From Xanthobacteraceae bacterium (GTDB taxonomy: Bacteria; Pseudomonadota; Alphaproteobacteria; Rhizobiales; Xanthobacteraceae): a DNA stretch of 12,365 nt. A program made the translations under genes and the position numbers. This document shows, one piece after another, positions 5,431 to 12,365 of this stretch. Location of the stretch: the NCBI GenBank assembly GCA_030037185.1, contig JASHRR010000495.1, positions 1-12,365 on the forward strand, written 5' to 3'. The notes beneath the pieces were generated by a model. That model was given only the letters and a program-made list of their open reading frames with translations. It did not search any database and was not told the DNA's origin. Position 1 is the stretch's first letter. The number at the start of each line of letters is the position of its first letter.

Positions 5431-6096
5431 ATGCGCCAAGCGCCAATGTACGACGATCTGTTCGACCAGCCCTCTCGCGAAGTGGAGAAAGTTGCGTTTG
5501 CCGGCGATGCCGTCGTGCTGCGCCGCTTTGCATCCAACGTCGAGGCGGAATTGCTGGCGGCGCTCAATGCCGTGGTCACGCTCGCGCCGTTTCGCAACAT
5601 GGTGACGCCCGGCGGCTATACGATGTCGGTTGGGATGACGAATTGCGGCACCGCCGGCTGGGTCACCGATCTCACCGGGTACCGCTATACAAGGCAAGAC
5701 CCCCTCAGCGGCAATCCGTGGCCGCCGATGCCCGCGATCTTCCTGAGCCTCGCAACGCGAGGCGCCGCTATCGCTGGCTTCGAAAGCTTCTTGCCCGATG
5801 CATGTCTTGTCAACCGCTACGCACCCGGCGCGAAGCTGAGCTTGCATCAGGACAAAAATGAAACCGATTTCACCGCTCCGATCGTGTCGGTCTCGCTGGG
5901 CCTTCCTGCCAAGTTCCTGTTCGGCGGTCTGCGACGAAACGATCGGGTCACGCGGGTGGAGCTTCGACATGGCGACGTCGTCGTATGGGGCCGCTCGGCG
6001 CGGCTTGCCTACCACGGCGTCGATACCTTGAAAGACGGCGACCATCCGCTGATCGGCCGATGCCGGTTCAACCTGACTTTCCGGAAGGCGCTTTGA
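5431..6096 (+). CDS. alkB: Alpha-ketoglutarate-dependent DNA/RNA dealkylase AlkB
   Basis: AlkB is an Fe(II)/2-oxoglutarate dioxygenase that reverses 1-methyladenine and 3-methylcytosine damage by oxidative demethylation. The 221 residues match the E. coli type (216). The nucleotide-recognition lid shows MSVGMTNCGTAGW (65-77). The iron ligands are H139 and D141 in LHQDKNE and H195 in AYHGVD. The 2-oxoglutarate-binding RxNxTFR is R212-F-N214-L-T216-F-R218. The two-stranded jelly-roll core (IVSVSLGLPAKFLFGG, ELRHGDVVVWG) is complete. ATG 5431 is used; ATG 5446 (MYDDLFD) would give a start closer to E. coli, and neither has a clear Shine-Dalgarno. It stands alone with a divergent CoA hydrolase gene on the left, and I see no Ada box, so control by an adaptive response cannot be claimed. 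All catalytic residues are present. Confidence 0.94.
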   Translation: MRQAPMYDDLFDQPSREVEKVAFAGDAVVLRRFASNVEAELLAALNAVVTLAPFRNMVTPGGYTMSVGMTNCGTAGWVTDLTGYRYTRQDPLSGNPWPPMPAIFLSLATRGAAIAGFESFLPDACLVNRYAPGAKLSLHQDKNETDFTAPIVSVSLGLPAKFLFGGLRRNDRVTRVELRHGDVVVWGRSARLAYHGVDTLKDGDHPLIGRCRFNLTFRKAL

Positions 6097-6272
6097 GGGC
6101 CGATGCCGCATTTTCGCCCGACCGGGATCTCTTGGCAAAGGCGCTGCTTTGTGCGCCGTAGCTTGCGTGTTCATGTCGCATGGGAGAAGGTGGTCAAAGC
6201 GAAGCCTGCCGGCCAAAAGAGTGTAGGAAAATCAGACGGGACAACAGGACGCAGAAGGCGCCGATGTTGGCA

Positions 6273-6286
6273 GGTTGCTCGCAACC
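6273..6286. promoter_or_regulatory. Perfect inverted repeat upstream of hemB
   Basis: GGTTGC-TC-GCAACC is a perfect 6+6 palindrome with a 2-base centre, 61 bases before the hemB start, in a 251-base gap without a recognised gene. The centre is too short for a good hairpin, so a binding site for a dimeric regulator is more likely than a terminator. It does not resemble the iron-responsive elements I know of. The rest of the gap is A-rich near the gene, with a tandem AGCTAAA AGCTAAA at about 6308-6321. Confidence 0.3.
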
Positions 6287-6320
6287 GCTTTGACTGGAAA
6301 ACTGGGAAGCTAAAAGCTAA

Positions 6321-7406
<1,086 letters not shown>

Positions 7407-7447
7407 GAGCCCTTCGCGCGCCATCGCCTGCCCGGTCAACTTCTCGA

Positions 7448-7471
7448 GAAGTGCCGACCGGGGGGCACTTC
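7448..7471 (+). terminator. Hairpin downstream of hemB
   Basis: GAAGTGCC (7448-7455) and GGCACTTC (7464-7471) form a perfect 8-bp stem around an 8-base GACCGGGG loop, 42 bases after the hemB stop. There is no T-run, so termination would be weak or factor-assisted. Position and stem strength still make it the likely 3' end of hemB mRNA. Confidence 0.4.
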
Positions 7472-7719
7472 CAGAATCGCGGACCTTCATACTCCGCCGT
7501 CGCCTCCATCGCACTATAAAACGCAGGTAGGCCGTACGAAGAAGCCGGGATGGGTCGGCTGTCTGACGGCGGTGTCTCTATACCTGTCGGCGGCACCCCC
7601 GAATCCACGTGGGGTCTTGCGGCATTGACAAGCATGCCCGTATGACTGCGGCATGGGCTGAAATCGCCAAGCTAGCCACCTTCGAGGACACGGGCGTGTG
7701 CCGCCTAGATCGAGGCGAC
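7472..7719. other. Intergenic stretch without a recognised gene
   Basis: Together with the hemB hairpin this gap covers 7407-7719. Several open frames cross it on both strands (for example minus 7635-7336 and plus 7609-7827), but they overlap hemB or the next gene, have no ribosome sites, and show no family motif I know. I found no tRNA or rRNA. Confidence 0.4.
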
Positions 7720-7983
7720 TCACCGCCGAAGGTAGTCAAAGCTCCGCTGGCCGCCGACCGTTCCCTCTTCCAACCTCCGCATTTGTTCCAGCTCCCTTTC
7801 ACGCTGCCTTTGCTGGTCGCGGATTAGCTGCTCCCTTTGCCATTGTTCCCGTCCGTACATCCGCTGTTGCGCGTCGGTGTCGGAGCGCCTCAAGTCATCC
7901 TGAAAGCGGAAATAGTCCGCCCCTTGTGGGTACCCGGTAGCTGGGAGTAAACCCACCGCCGCAACGATCAATAAATGTCTCAT
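7720..7983 (-). CDS. Small exported Q/R/E-rich protein (87 aa)
   Basis: The frame is open from 8043, but ATG 7983 is preferred. It has AGAGGA about 7 bases upstream and gives a clean signal peptide, MRHLLIVAAVGLLPATGYPQ, with a basic start, hydrophobic core and probable cut near residue 19-21. The mature part of about 66 residues is very polar (RMYGREQWQREQLIRDQQRQ, then RERELEQMRRLEEG). It should form a charged helix, perhaps a coiled coil, in the periplasm. No family is recognised. Similar short, signal-bearing, charged proteins are frequent in Bradyrhizobium and mostly uncharacterised. It is isolated: convergent with hemB on one side, with about 700 bases of apparently non-coding DNA on the other. 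Confidence 0.63.
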   Translation of the reverse strand: MRHLLIVAAVGLLPATGYPQGADYFRFQDDLRRSDTDAQQRMYGREQWQREQLIRDQQRQRERELEQMRRLEEGTVGGQRSFDYLRR

Positions 7984-8647
7984 GGTCACGTCCTCTACGG
8001 GATGATCTGGCAAAACGTGGAATGGCTGTTCACCATCCCCCAAAATACCCGTGACGCCTTCATTGTTCCGATCCCGGGATTGCGCATTCGCCGATTGCTC
8101 GAGAGCTCATCGCTGTCATGACCGCAGGCGCGCATGACCGATGAAAGCGCGTCTTGCTGATGCCTGGAGATAAGACAGCGAGCCTGACGGGATGATGCCG
8201 CGATCGGCGGCTGTCTTGGGTGCGCTCGGCGACACTCACGCGTACCGCCAAAACAACGCCTTCCCCATCTCGACCGCGACGCCGACGCGTTCTCGCCAAT
8301 GATCGATAGCGTGTCGAATGCCGCAACATCGTCCAGCTGATTGGTGTGGCTCGCCTGTGTCAGCCCGCCACTGCAACGCCGGCGTCCGGCCCGTCACCCA
8401 GTTCGCGAGGGGCCTCGAAAATCTGTGCATCGCCGCGATCCGGGCCACCGCGAAAGCGGTTCCATGCGGGATCGAGAGCACGACCTATCGCAACGCCAGC
8501 ATAGCCCAGCGCAAGACTGTCAAAAACCCCCGACGCGGCCGGAAGGCAATCGCGGGTTGGTCGAAGGCGGCGGCCTCGCAGCGCCGACGCACGGGCGCTC
8601 GCAGGATATCCGCCAGTCTTGGAACTTAAGGTCAATTGTCCTGGTTG
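7984..8647. other. Long stretch with no supported gene
   Basis: This stretch of more than 650 bases has open frames on both strands, for example minus 8329-8060, minus 8481-8236, minus 8635-8360 and plus 8318-8629. None has a ribosome site, a recognisable domain, or neighbours in other frames that join into a known family. The minus piece containing LGYAGVAIGRALDPAWNRF looks the most protein-like and could be a relic, but I cannot name it. Confidence 0.35.
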
Positions 8648-8680
8648 GGTAGGCTGCGAAAGGGCCTACCTATGATCTTT
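8648..8680 (+). terminator. Terminator-like hairpin in the leader of the adaptor gene
   Basis: GGTAGGC (8648-8654) and GCCTACC (8664-8670) make a perfect 7-bp stem with a 9-base loop, followed by TATGATCTTTT. Stem plus T-rich tail is the pattern of an intrinsic terminator. It lies just 17 bases before the start codon of the adaptor gene and overlaps nothing on the left. It could be an attenuator controlling the adaptor, an operator, or the 3' end of an unseen upstream transcript. Confidence 0.4.
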
Positions 8681-8697
8681 TAAGAGAGGACGATTAG

Positions 8698-9960
8698 ATG
8701 TGTCCCGGCGCTGACCGGCCGGACCAGACGAGCTATTCGTCTGGCACACGGCGACGATTGATGATCTTCGTTCCAGCAGTTGCGCTCGCGTTGGGTTTTC
8801 TCTTCGTTCGTCATGAGAAAACAGCATCAGAAGCTCAACACGCCGACACGACCAAACGAGAAGCCTCCAAATTGCCTCGCGTGGACGTGGTCACAGTCAG
8901 TCCGCGGCCTTCGACCCAGACGCTTGTGCTTCCCGGCGAAACCGCAGCCTGGTATGCCGCGACGATCTATGCCCGAGTGAACGGCTATATCGAGCTTTGG
9001 TTCAATGACATCGGCGATCATGTCAAGAAAGGACAGGTGCTCGCAACGATCGAGACGCCGGACCTCGATGCCGAGTTGTACTCCGCCAAGGCGAAGCTCA
9101 AGCTTAGCGAGGATCAAGTGCTCGTCAAACAGGCGCAACTCGAGTTCGCCACCACGACCTACGAACGCTGGCGCGATTCTCCAAAGGGGATCGTGTCGGA
9201 CCAGGAGCGGGAGGACAAGAAAGCCAGATACGGCGAGGCGGTGGCGGAACTCCAGGCCGCCCGCTCGCAAGTCGACCTCGACCAGGCCCTTGTGGACCGA
9301 ATAGCGGCGCTCGAGGGCTTTAAGCGAGTTAGCGCGCCCTTCGATGGCACGATCATTGAACGTCGGGTAGACCTCGGCAATCTCGTGACCGCCGGGAGCA
9401 CCACAAATACGACCGTGCTCTACCGGATGACGCTCGATGATCCGTTGCGCGTCTTCATCAATGCCCCGCAGAGCACCGCGGCACAGCTGATGCGAGTTGG
9501 TACTCCTGGCGTGATTACCTGCGACTATCGGCCGAATGAGCGCCTGAAGGGGTCCGTTACCCGGACTGCGGAAGCGATCAATCCCGAAGCAGGCACGTTG
9601 CGCGTAGAGGTCGATATTCCGAACCCCAATCACACGCTCGTTCCAGGCACATATGTCAATGTCGCCTTCGAGCTCACGAACAGCGGTCTGATCGAAATTC
9701 CAGCTGCTGCTCTGCTGTTTCGCACCAAAGCTCCGCAAGTCGCCGTCATCAAGGACATCGCCGATGAAGATGGCGTGGTGGATATCAGAGATGTTACGGT
9801 CGCCCGCGACAATGGCAATGGGGTCGAGATCAGCGCAGGCCTCCGGAACAGCGATAAAGTCGTTGTTAATCTGAGCAGTCAGATAGCGAATGGCGAGAAG
9901 GTGCAGATCCACGACGTCGATCAGGGGCGCCGAAACACTGTCGCAGCTTCGCCCCATTGA
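8698..9960 (+). CDS. RND-type efflux periplasmic adaptor (HlyD/MexE family)
   Basis: This membrane-fusion protein would bridge an inner-membrane pump and an outer-membrane channel. The 420 residues show a short cytoplasmic start, one signal-anchor helix (LMIFVPAVALALGFLFV, 21-37), the first half of the barrel-sandwich/lipoyl domain (TIYARVNGYIEL and HVKKGQVLATIETPDLDAEL, 89-127), a helical hairpin (about 128-205), the second lipoyl half (VSAPFDGTIIERRVDLGNLV, 211-230), a beta-barrel domain (about 245-330 with AEAINPEAGTLRVEVDIPNP) and the membrane-proximal domain to the end. GAGAGGA about 8 bases before ATG 8698 supports the start. RND adaptors are normally followed at once by the permease gene; here 788 bases of decayed DNA and an IS110 relic follow, so it is an orphan in this window. 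Substrate is unknown. Confidence 0.92.
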   Translation: MCPGADRPDQTSYSSGTRRRLMIFVPAVALALGFLFVRHEKTASEAQHADTTKREASKLPRVDVVTVSPRPSTQTLVLPGETAAWYAATIYARVNGYIELWFNDIGDHVKKGQVLATIETPDLDAELYSAKAKLKLSEDQVLVKQAQLEFATTTYERWRDSPKGIVSDQEREDKKARYGEAVAELQAARSQVDLDQALVDRIAALEGFKRVSAPFDGTIIERRVDLGNLVTAGSTTNTTVLYRMTLDDPLRVFINAPQSTAAQLMRVGTPGVITCDYRPNERLKGSVTRTAEAINPEAGTLRVEVDIPNPNHTLVPGTYVNVAFELTNSGLIEIPAAALLFRTKAPQVAVIKDIADEDGVVDIRDVTVARDNGNGVEISAGLRNSDKVVVNLSSQIANGEKVQIHDVDQGRRNTVAASPH

Positions 9961-10218
9961 TATTGGCTCGGCCGTTCCTGCAGCGGAAGTTCGCTCGCCT
10001 ACAACCGGCATCTCTGCCCTCTTGGCTCGCCTGCGGACGCTGGGTCATTTCGGGATGGCCGGGCCGATAAATCCGGGGAGATGTCTGGGGGAACTCACTG
10101 ATTACGGCCGCATCGCGCTGCGAAAAAAACAAACAATCGGTTACCGCCGAAGTCCTGATTGCTCGAAGCTCAACCGCGAAACCCTGAGCTTTCAAGGTGG
10201 TCGCCGGGACGACCTCCA
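9961..10218. other. Non-coding or decayed DNA after the adaptor gene
   Basis: An open frame overlaps the end of the adaptor gene and reaches 10252 on the plus strand, but it has no family features or ribosome site. No RND permease start (the usual hydrophobic N-terminal helix with its FIxRP motif) is visible in any plus frame. The right end may hold more of the CHAT relic that begins to be recognisable at 10219. Confidence 0.3.
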
Positions 10219-10428
10219 CACCTCGGCAATGACGCTAGTGAGGCGACGGTGAAGCGCACGGCCCTGGCCAACCACCGGGTAGGCTATTTTGCGACCTATG
10301 GTCTCGTTGCCGCGAATGTCGAGGGGCTTGGCGAACCGTCGCTCGCGCTTACGCTTCCCAAGCAGCCGACCGAGCTTGACGACGGGCTGCTGACGGCGAG
10401 CGAGGTGGCCGATCTTTCGGAAGGGTAG
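10219..10428 (+). pseudogene. CHAT-domain (caspase-like) protein fragment with lost catalytic His
   Basis: Seventy codons read HLGNDASEATVKRTALANHR, then VGYFATYGLVAANVEGLGEP, SLALTLPKQPTELDDGLLTA, and SEVADLSEG before a stop. This matches the middle of the CHAT domain of TPR-CHAT proteins, where the typical text is yFATHGLVAg...EPaLvLs.P..p...DDGLLTAsEvaqL. CHAT is a caspase-related peptidase fold with a His-Cys pair. The His of ATHG is here Tyr (codon TAT at 10297-10299, one transition from CAT). The DWVVLSACNT block with the catalytic Cys should follow directly but is missing. The upstream TPR part is also missing. The piece has no ribosome site. It is a relic, probably trimmed by rearrangement linked to the nearby IS110 element. 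Family recognition is from memory of the motif and is fairly firm. Confidence 0.72.
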
Positions 10429-10748
10429 GGCTCCAATTCGCGGCGGAGAACTGATCTTCGCACGGATTATCTGATCGGCGATGCGATGATTTACAACGCT
10501 CACGGCGCGCGGACCTTGGGCTAGCGTGTGACTACGAGACAACGGTTACACTTACAGCGAGAGCTGGTCACGCATCGGTGGCCTGACTCCCGCTGGATCC
10601 TTATGCCTATCGCTATAGATCTAGATGGGGTAACGGGCCGGATCCGGCCATCTTGGTAAACTGATAGTAGGGGGTCGTCCCTCAGAATGATGGTGTCAAG
10701 TCACCGGAGTCTGGCGTTGCCAGCTCCAAGCATCATCGAGGAACGACC
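10429..10748. other. Gap between the CHAT relic and the IS110 transposase
   Basis: No gene is seen. The stretch holds a perfect 14-base palindrome, GGCCGGATCCGGCC (10636-10649), and, closer to the transposase, the strong hairpin described separately. The left end of the IS110 element must lie somewhere here, but IS110-type ends have no clear terminal inverted repeats and I cannot fix the position. Confidence 0.4.
10706..10727 (+). ncRNA. Strong hairpin upstream of the transposase, possible bridge-RNA segment
   Basis: GGAG-t-CTGGC-GTT-GCCAG-CTCC forms a 9-bp stem with one bulged T and a 3-base loop, ending 21 bases before the transposase ATG. An outer ATGATG (10687-10692) and CATCAT (10731-10736) can pair around it. 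IS110-group elements are known to encode a structured bridge RNA in the non-coding end before the transposase gene. Position and structure fit a part of such an RNA, but the guide loops cannot be assigned without the element ends. It could equally be a leader hairpin limiting transposase translation. Confidence 0.3.
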
Positions 10749-11649
10749 ATGAACTACTATGTAGGAGTCGATGTGTCTTTGGAAGACTCATGCATTTGCG
10801 TCATCGATGCCAACGGCAAGGTTGTCCGGGAAGGCAAGGTTGCGAGCGAACCGATGGCGCTGATCGCCTGGTTGAGTGAGGTTGGCGTGACCTTGACGCG
10901 CATCGGTCTGGAGGCTGGACCGCTATCGCAATGGCTTTACGCGGCGATGCGGCAGACTGGGCTCGCCGTGGAGCTTTTGGAGACGCGGCACGTACGCAAC
11001 GCGTTCAAGATCATGCCGGTCAAGACCGACCGCAAGGATGCGCGTGGGATTGCCGAACTGATGCGGCTGGGCTGGTTCCGGCCGGTGCATTGCAAGTCGA
11101 TGGAGGCCCAGGAGACGCGCGCCATGCTGACCGCGCGCAAACTGGTGCCCAAGTCTGGAGGTCATTGCATCTGCGCTGCTTTCCGTGCGCGCGGTGCTCC
11201 GGCGTCAGTTTAGTGACTTCGAGAAGCGGCTGCGGACGATCGCGCGCACCGATACGCGGGCCCGGCTGCTGATGACAACGCCAGGCGTCGGCGTCATCGT
11301 GGCACTGACCTTTGCCTCCGCGATCGACGACCCATCACGATTCAAATCGTCGAAAGCCGTAGGGGCGTATTTCGGCATGACGCCAACGCGATATCAGTCC
11401 GGGGAAACCGACTACAGCGGCCGGATTTCGAAGAACGGGGACGATTCGGTGCGTGCCATGCTCTACGAGGCCGGTCACCTTATCCTGACCAGGCCGCTTA
11501 AAGGCTGCACCGCCCTGAAGAGCTGGGCGATGCGGATCGCCAAGCGAGCAGGGATGAAGAAAGCCGCGGTGGCGCTGGCCCGCAAACTCGCTGTGATCAT
11601 GCATCGGATGCTCGTCGATGGCACGCCGTTCACGAACCAACCAGCGTAG
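10749..11649 (+). pseudogene. IS110-family transposase, broken by an internal deletion and frameshift
   Basis: IS110 transposases are RuvC-like DEDD enzymes with a C-terminal Transposase_20 domain carrying a serine nucleophile. The first frame (10749-11213) begins MNYYVGVDVSLEDS and keeps the acidic residues D8 (GVDVS), E55 (GLEAGP), D94 and D97 (KTDRKDARG). It stays family-like to ARKLV (about 11146). The family text resumes one frame over at SLEVIASALLSVRAVLRRQF (from 11152) and runs through TTPGVGVIVALTFASAIDDP, YQSGETDYSGRISKNGDD and RAGMKKAAVALARKLAV to a stop at 11649. About 40 residues of the coiled-coil linker that normally joins the halves are missing at the junction. The total, about 300 codons, is correspondingly short of the usual 340 or so. 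Neither half alone should transpose. A ribosome site (GAGGAACGACC) precedes ATG 10749. Confidence 0.92.
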
Positions 11650-11743
11650 CGCCGTGCTTGGCACCGTCAAGGACGAGCCGCCTGGAGGCGGTGGCCTGAA
11701 GGCCATCCTATGACGGCGCCTGCGCGCGGCGCTCGGCTTTGTC

Positions 11744-11947
11744 TCAGGTCGGGATGGACTTATCCGCCACGGGCATCGGGGCTTTCTTGGCAGGGTTGCG
11801 CCAATCATATCCGTTGGCGTTTTCAGCGCAGGTGATTTCTGGCCATTGCCCCGTTGGCACCAACGGTGGCCAGTAGATCATGCTCGCCGACCAGGGAGAC
11901 GTGAAAACACCCTCATCTTCGACGGTGAATTCCACGTCCAATCCCAT
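11744..11947 (-). pseudogene. C-terminal stump of a Bradyrhizobium-type secreted-protein family
   Basis: The minus frame ends LDVEFTVEDEGVFTSPWSAS, then MIYWPPLVPTGQWPEITCAE, NANGYDWRNP and ADKSIPT. The pattern VEDPGVFTxPW ... E.vCAENn.. ... P.ADKPdF is the usual C-terminus of a secreted, uncharacterised protein family common in Bradyrhizobium and other soil Proteobacteria. Here only about 65 residues are present. Upstream of about 11944 the same frame turns into Gly/Arg/Pro-rich text without family likeness and with no signal peptide, so the N-terminal two thirds are lost. ATG 11947 is in frame, but I do not expect a functional product. It is convergent with the IS110 transposase, whose stop lies 94 bases away, and was probably truncated by a rearrangement. 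Family memory is the only basis for the name. Confidence 0.5.
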
Positions 11948-12043
11948 GCCCTCCCCAGCCTCACCCCGTGGGGCGCCGCCGAATGGAGCTAGCGATCGGT
12001 TCCCTGCGGAGACTGAGGTGCCAGACTGGCGGCCGTGGGCCAA

Positions 12044-12365
12044 GGACTGCCCTCCCTACTGCGTCAGCCGCACGTCCGGTGTATCCAAGAAAGCTGACGA
12101 CTTGCTGCAACGCCCCAAGTCGGCAGCCTTGGGCCAAATTCGGACTCTCCCACGCCCGCGGGCTTGGCCAGCCGAGTCCTTCGGAGCCAGTTCGTTCGCT
12201 CGATTCACAGTCAATCGGCGACGGGTATGCCGAAAAGCTTGGGACTGCTTTTATCGCTGTGAGACGGCCGCGTGCATCGGCCCTGGGGATATATCCCCTC
12301 TCTGGCGGTCGATCCCCTTCACGACCGGGAAGTCGCGACCGACCACTTTGTCGAGACGAATCCAG
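12044..12365. other. Right-edge stretch: one long open frame and a palindrome, no recognised gene
   Basis: On the minus strand a frame is open from the window edge (12365) to a TGA at 11961-11963, 134 codons. It contains RAWESPNLAQGCRLGALQQ and VVSFLGYTGRAADAVGRAV. It has no visible start, overlaps the secreted-protein stump in another frame, and matches no family I can name; in GC-rich DNA such a frame can arise by chance. A perfect 14-base palindrome, GGGGATATATCCCC, lies at 12285-12298. No tRNA or IS end is seen. Confidence 0.25.

Larger units (their letters stand above)
10671..11649 (+). mobile_element. IS110-family insertion sequence remnant, ends not resolved
   Basis: The element is recognised by its transposase. 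The left limit given is only a guess at the start of the upstream non-coding end, and the right limit is the transposase stop. IS110 elements insert without long target duplications and lack long terminal repeats, so ends must be set by comparing with intact copies. The surroundings hold a CHAT relic on the left and a secreted-protein stump on the right, in line with repeated rearrangement here. Confidence 0.5.

Noticed and set aside
5302..6216. A 304-codon minus-strand frame opposite alkB
   Set aside because: AlkB on the plus strand has all catalytic residues; the antisense text is His/Arg-rich with no known domain.
8827..10011. A 394-codon open frame on the minus strand opposite the adaptor gene
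   Set aside because: It is the antisense shadow of a well-supported adaptor in GC-rich DNA; no family motifs or ribosome site.
11650..11770. Terminal inverted repeat matching GGGTCGTCCCTCAG on the left of the IS110 relic
   Set aside because: The best right-hand candidate (GTCCATCCCGACCTGA on the opposite strand) matches only in part; IS110 elements are not expected to have long terminal repeats.
12061..12095. CCGCACGTCCGG resembling the end of a group II intron domain V
   Set aside because: The 5' strand of domain V (GAGCCG and the catalytic triad pairing) is not found upstream, and no reverse transcriptase is in view.

Overview
The window looks like chromosomal DNA of an alphaproteobacterium of the order Hyphomicrobiales, most likely Bradyrhizobium or a near relative. 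The reasons are the high GC content, the cysteine-free (Mg-type) metal site of HemB, several small protein families typical of that group, and the pairing of 3-hydroxyisobutyryl-CoA hydrolase with a four-helix membrane protein and MmsB. The genus is inferred from family resemblance, not from a search.

Layout. (1) 1-2473 is an accessory region of small or broken genes. It holds the 5' end of an exported protein at the left edge, a multiply frameshifted ATP-dependent DNA ligase pseudogene (286-696, minus), a coupled ribbon-helix-helix / winged-helix-like pair (minus, 1302 down to 845), a divergent chain of three small overlapping ORFs (1406-1992, the first probably frameshifted), a striking nested inverted repeat (1992-2012), and a small single-pass membrane protein (2225-2473). 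(2) 2668-5286 (minus) is a valine-catabolism block: hydrolase, membrane protein, mmsB. The hydrolase makes free 3-hydroxyisobutyrate and MmsB oxidises it to methylmalonate semialdehyde. The membrane gene overlaps the hydrolase by ATGA. (3) 5431-7406 (plus) carries alkB (alkylation-damage dioxygenase) and hemB (porphobilinogen synthase), both with full catalytic motifs. (4) 7720-9960 has a small exported Q/R/E-rich protein (minus) and an RND-type periplasmic adaptor (plus) with no pump permease next to it. (5) 9961-12365 is decayed DNA. It holds a CHAT-domain fragment whose catalytic His has become Tyr, an IS110-family transposase with an internal deletion and frameshift, and the C-terminal stump of an unrelated secreted-protein family.

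The long core genes are intact while accessory regions 1 and 5 hold several broken genes. This argues for real gene decay rather than poor sequence quality. I do not see a clear new multi-gene system. The items most worth a second look are the RHH/winged-helix pair with its near-leaderless promoter and divergent small ORFs, the nested inverted repeat at 1992-2012, the hairpin upstream of the IS110 transposase (possible bridge-RNA part), the terminator-like hairpin ahead of the adaptor gene, and the CHAT and ligase relics, which no single open frame reveals in full.
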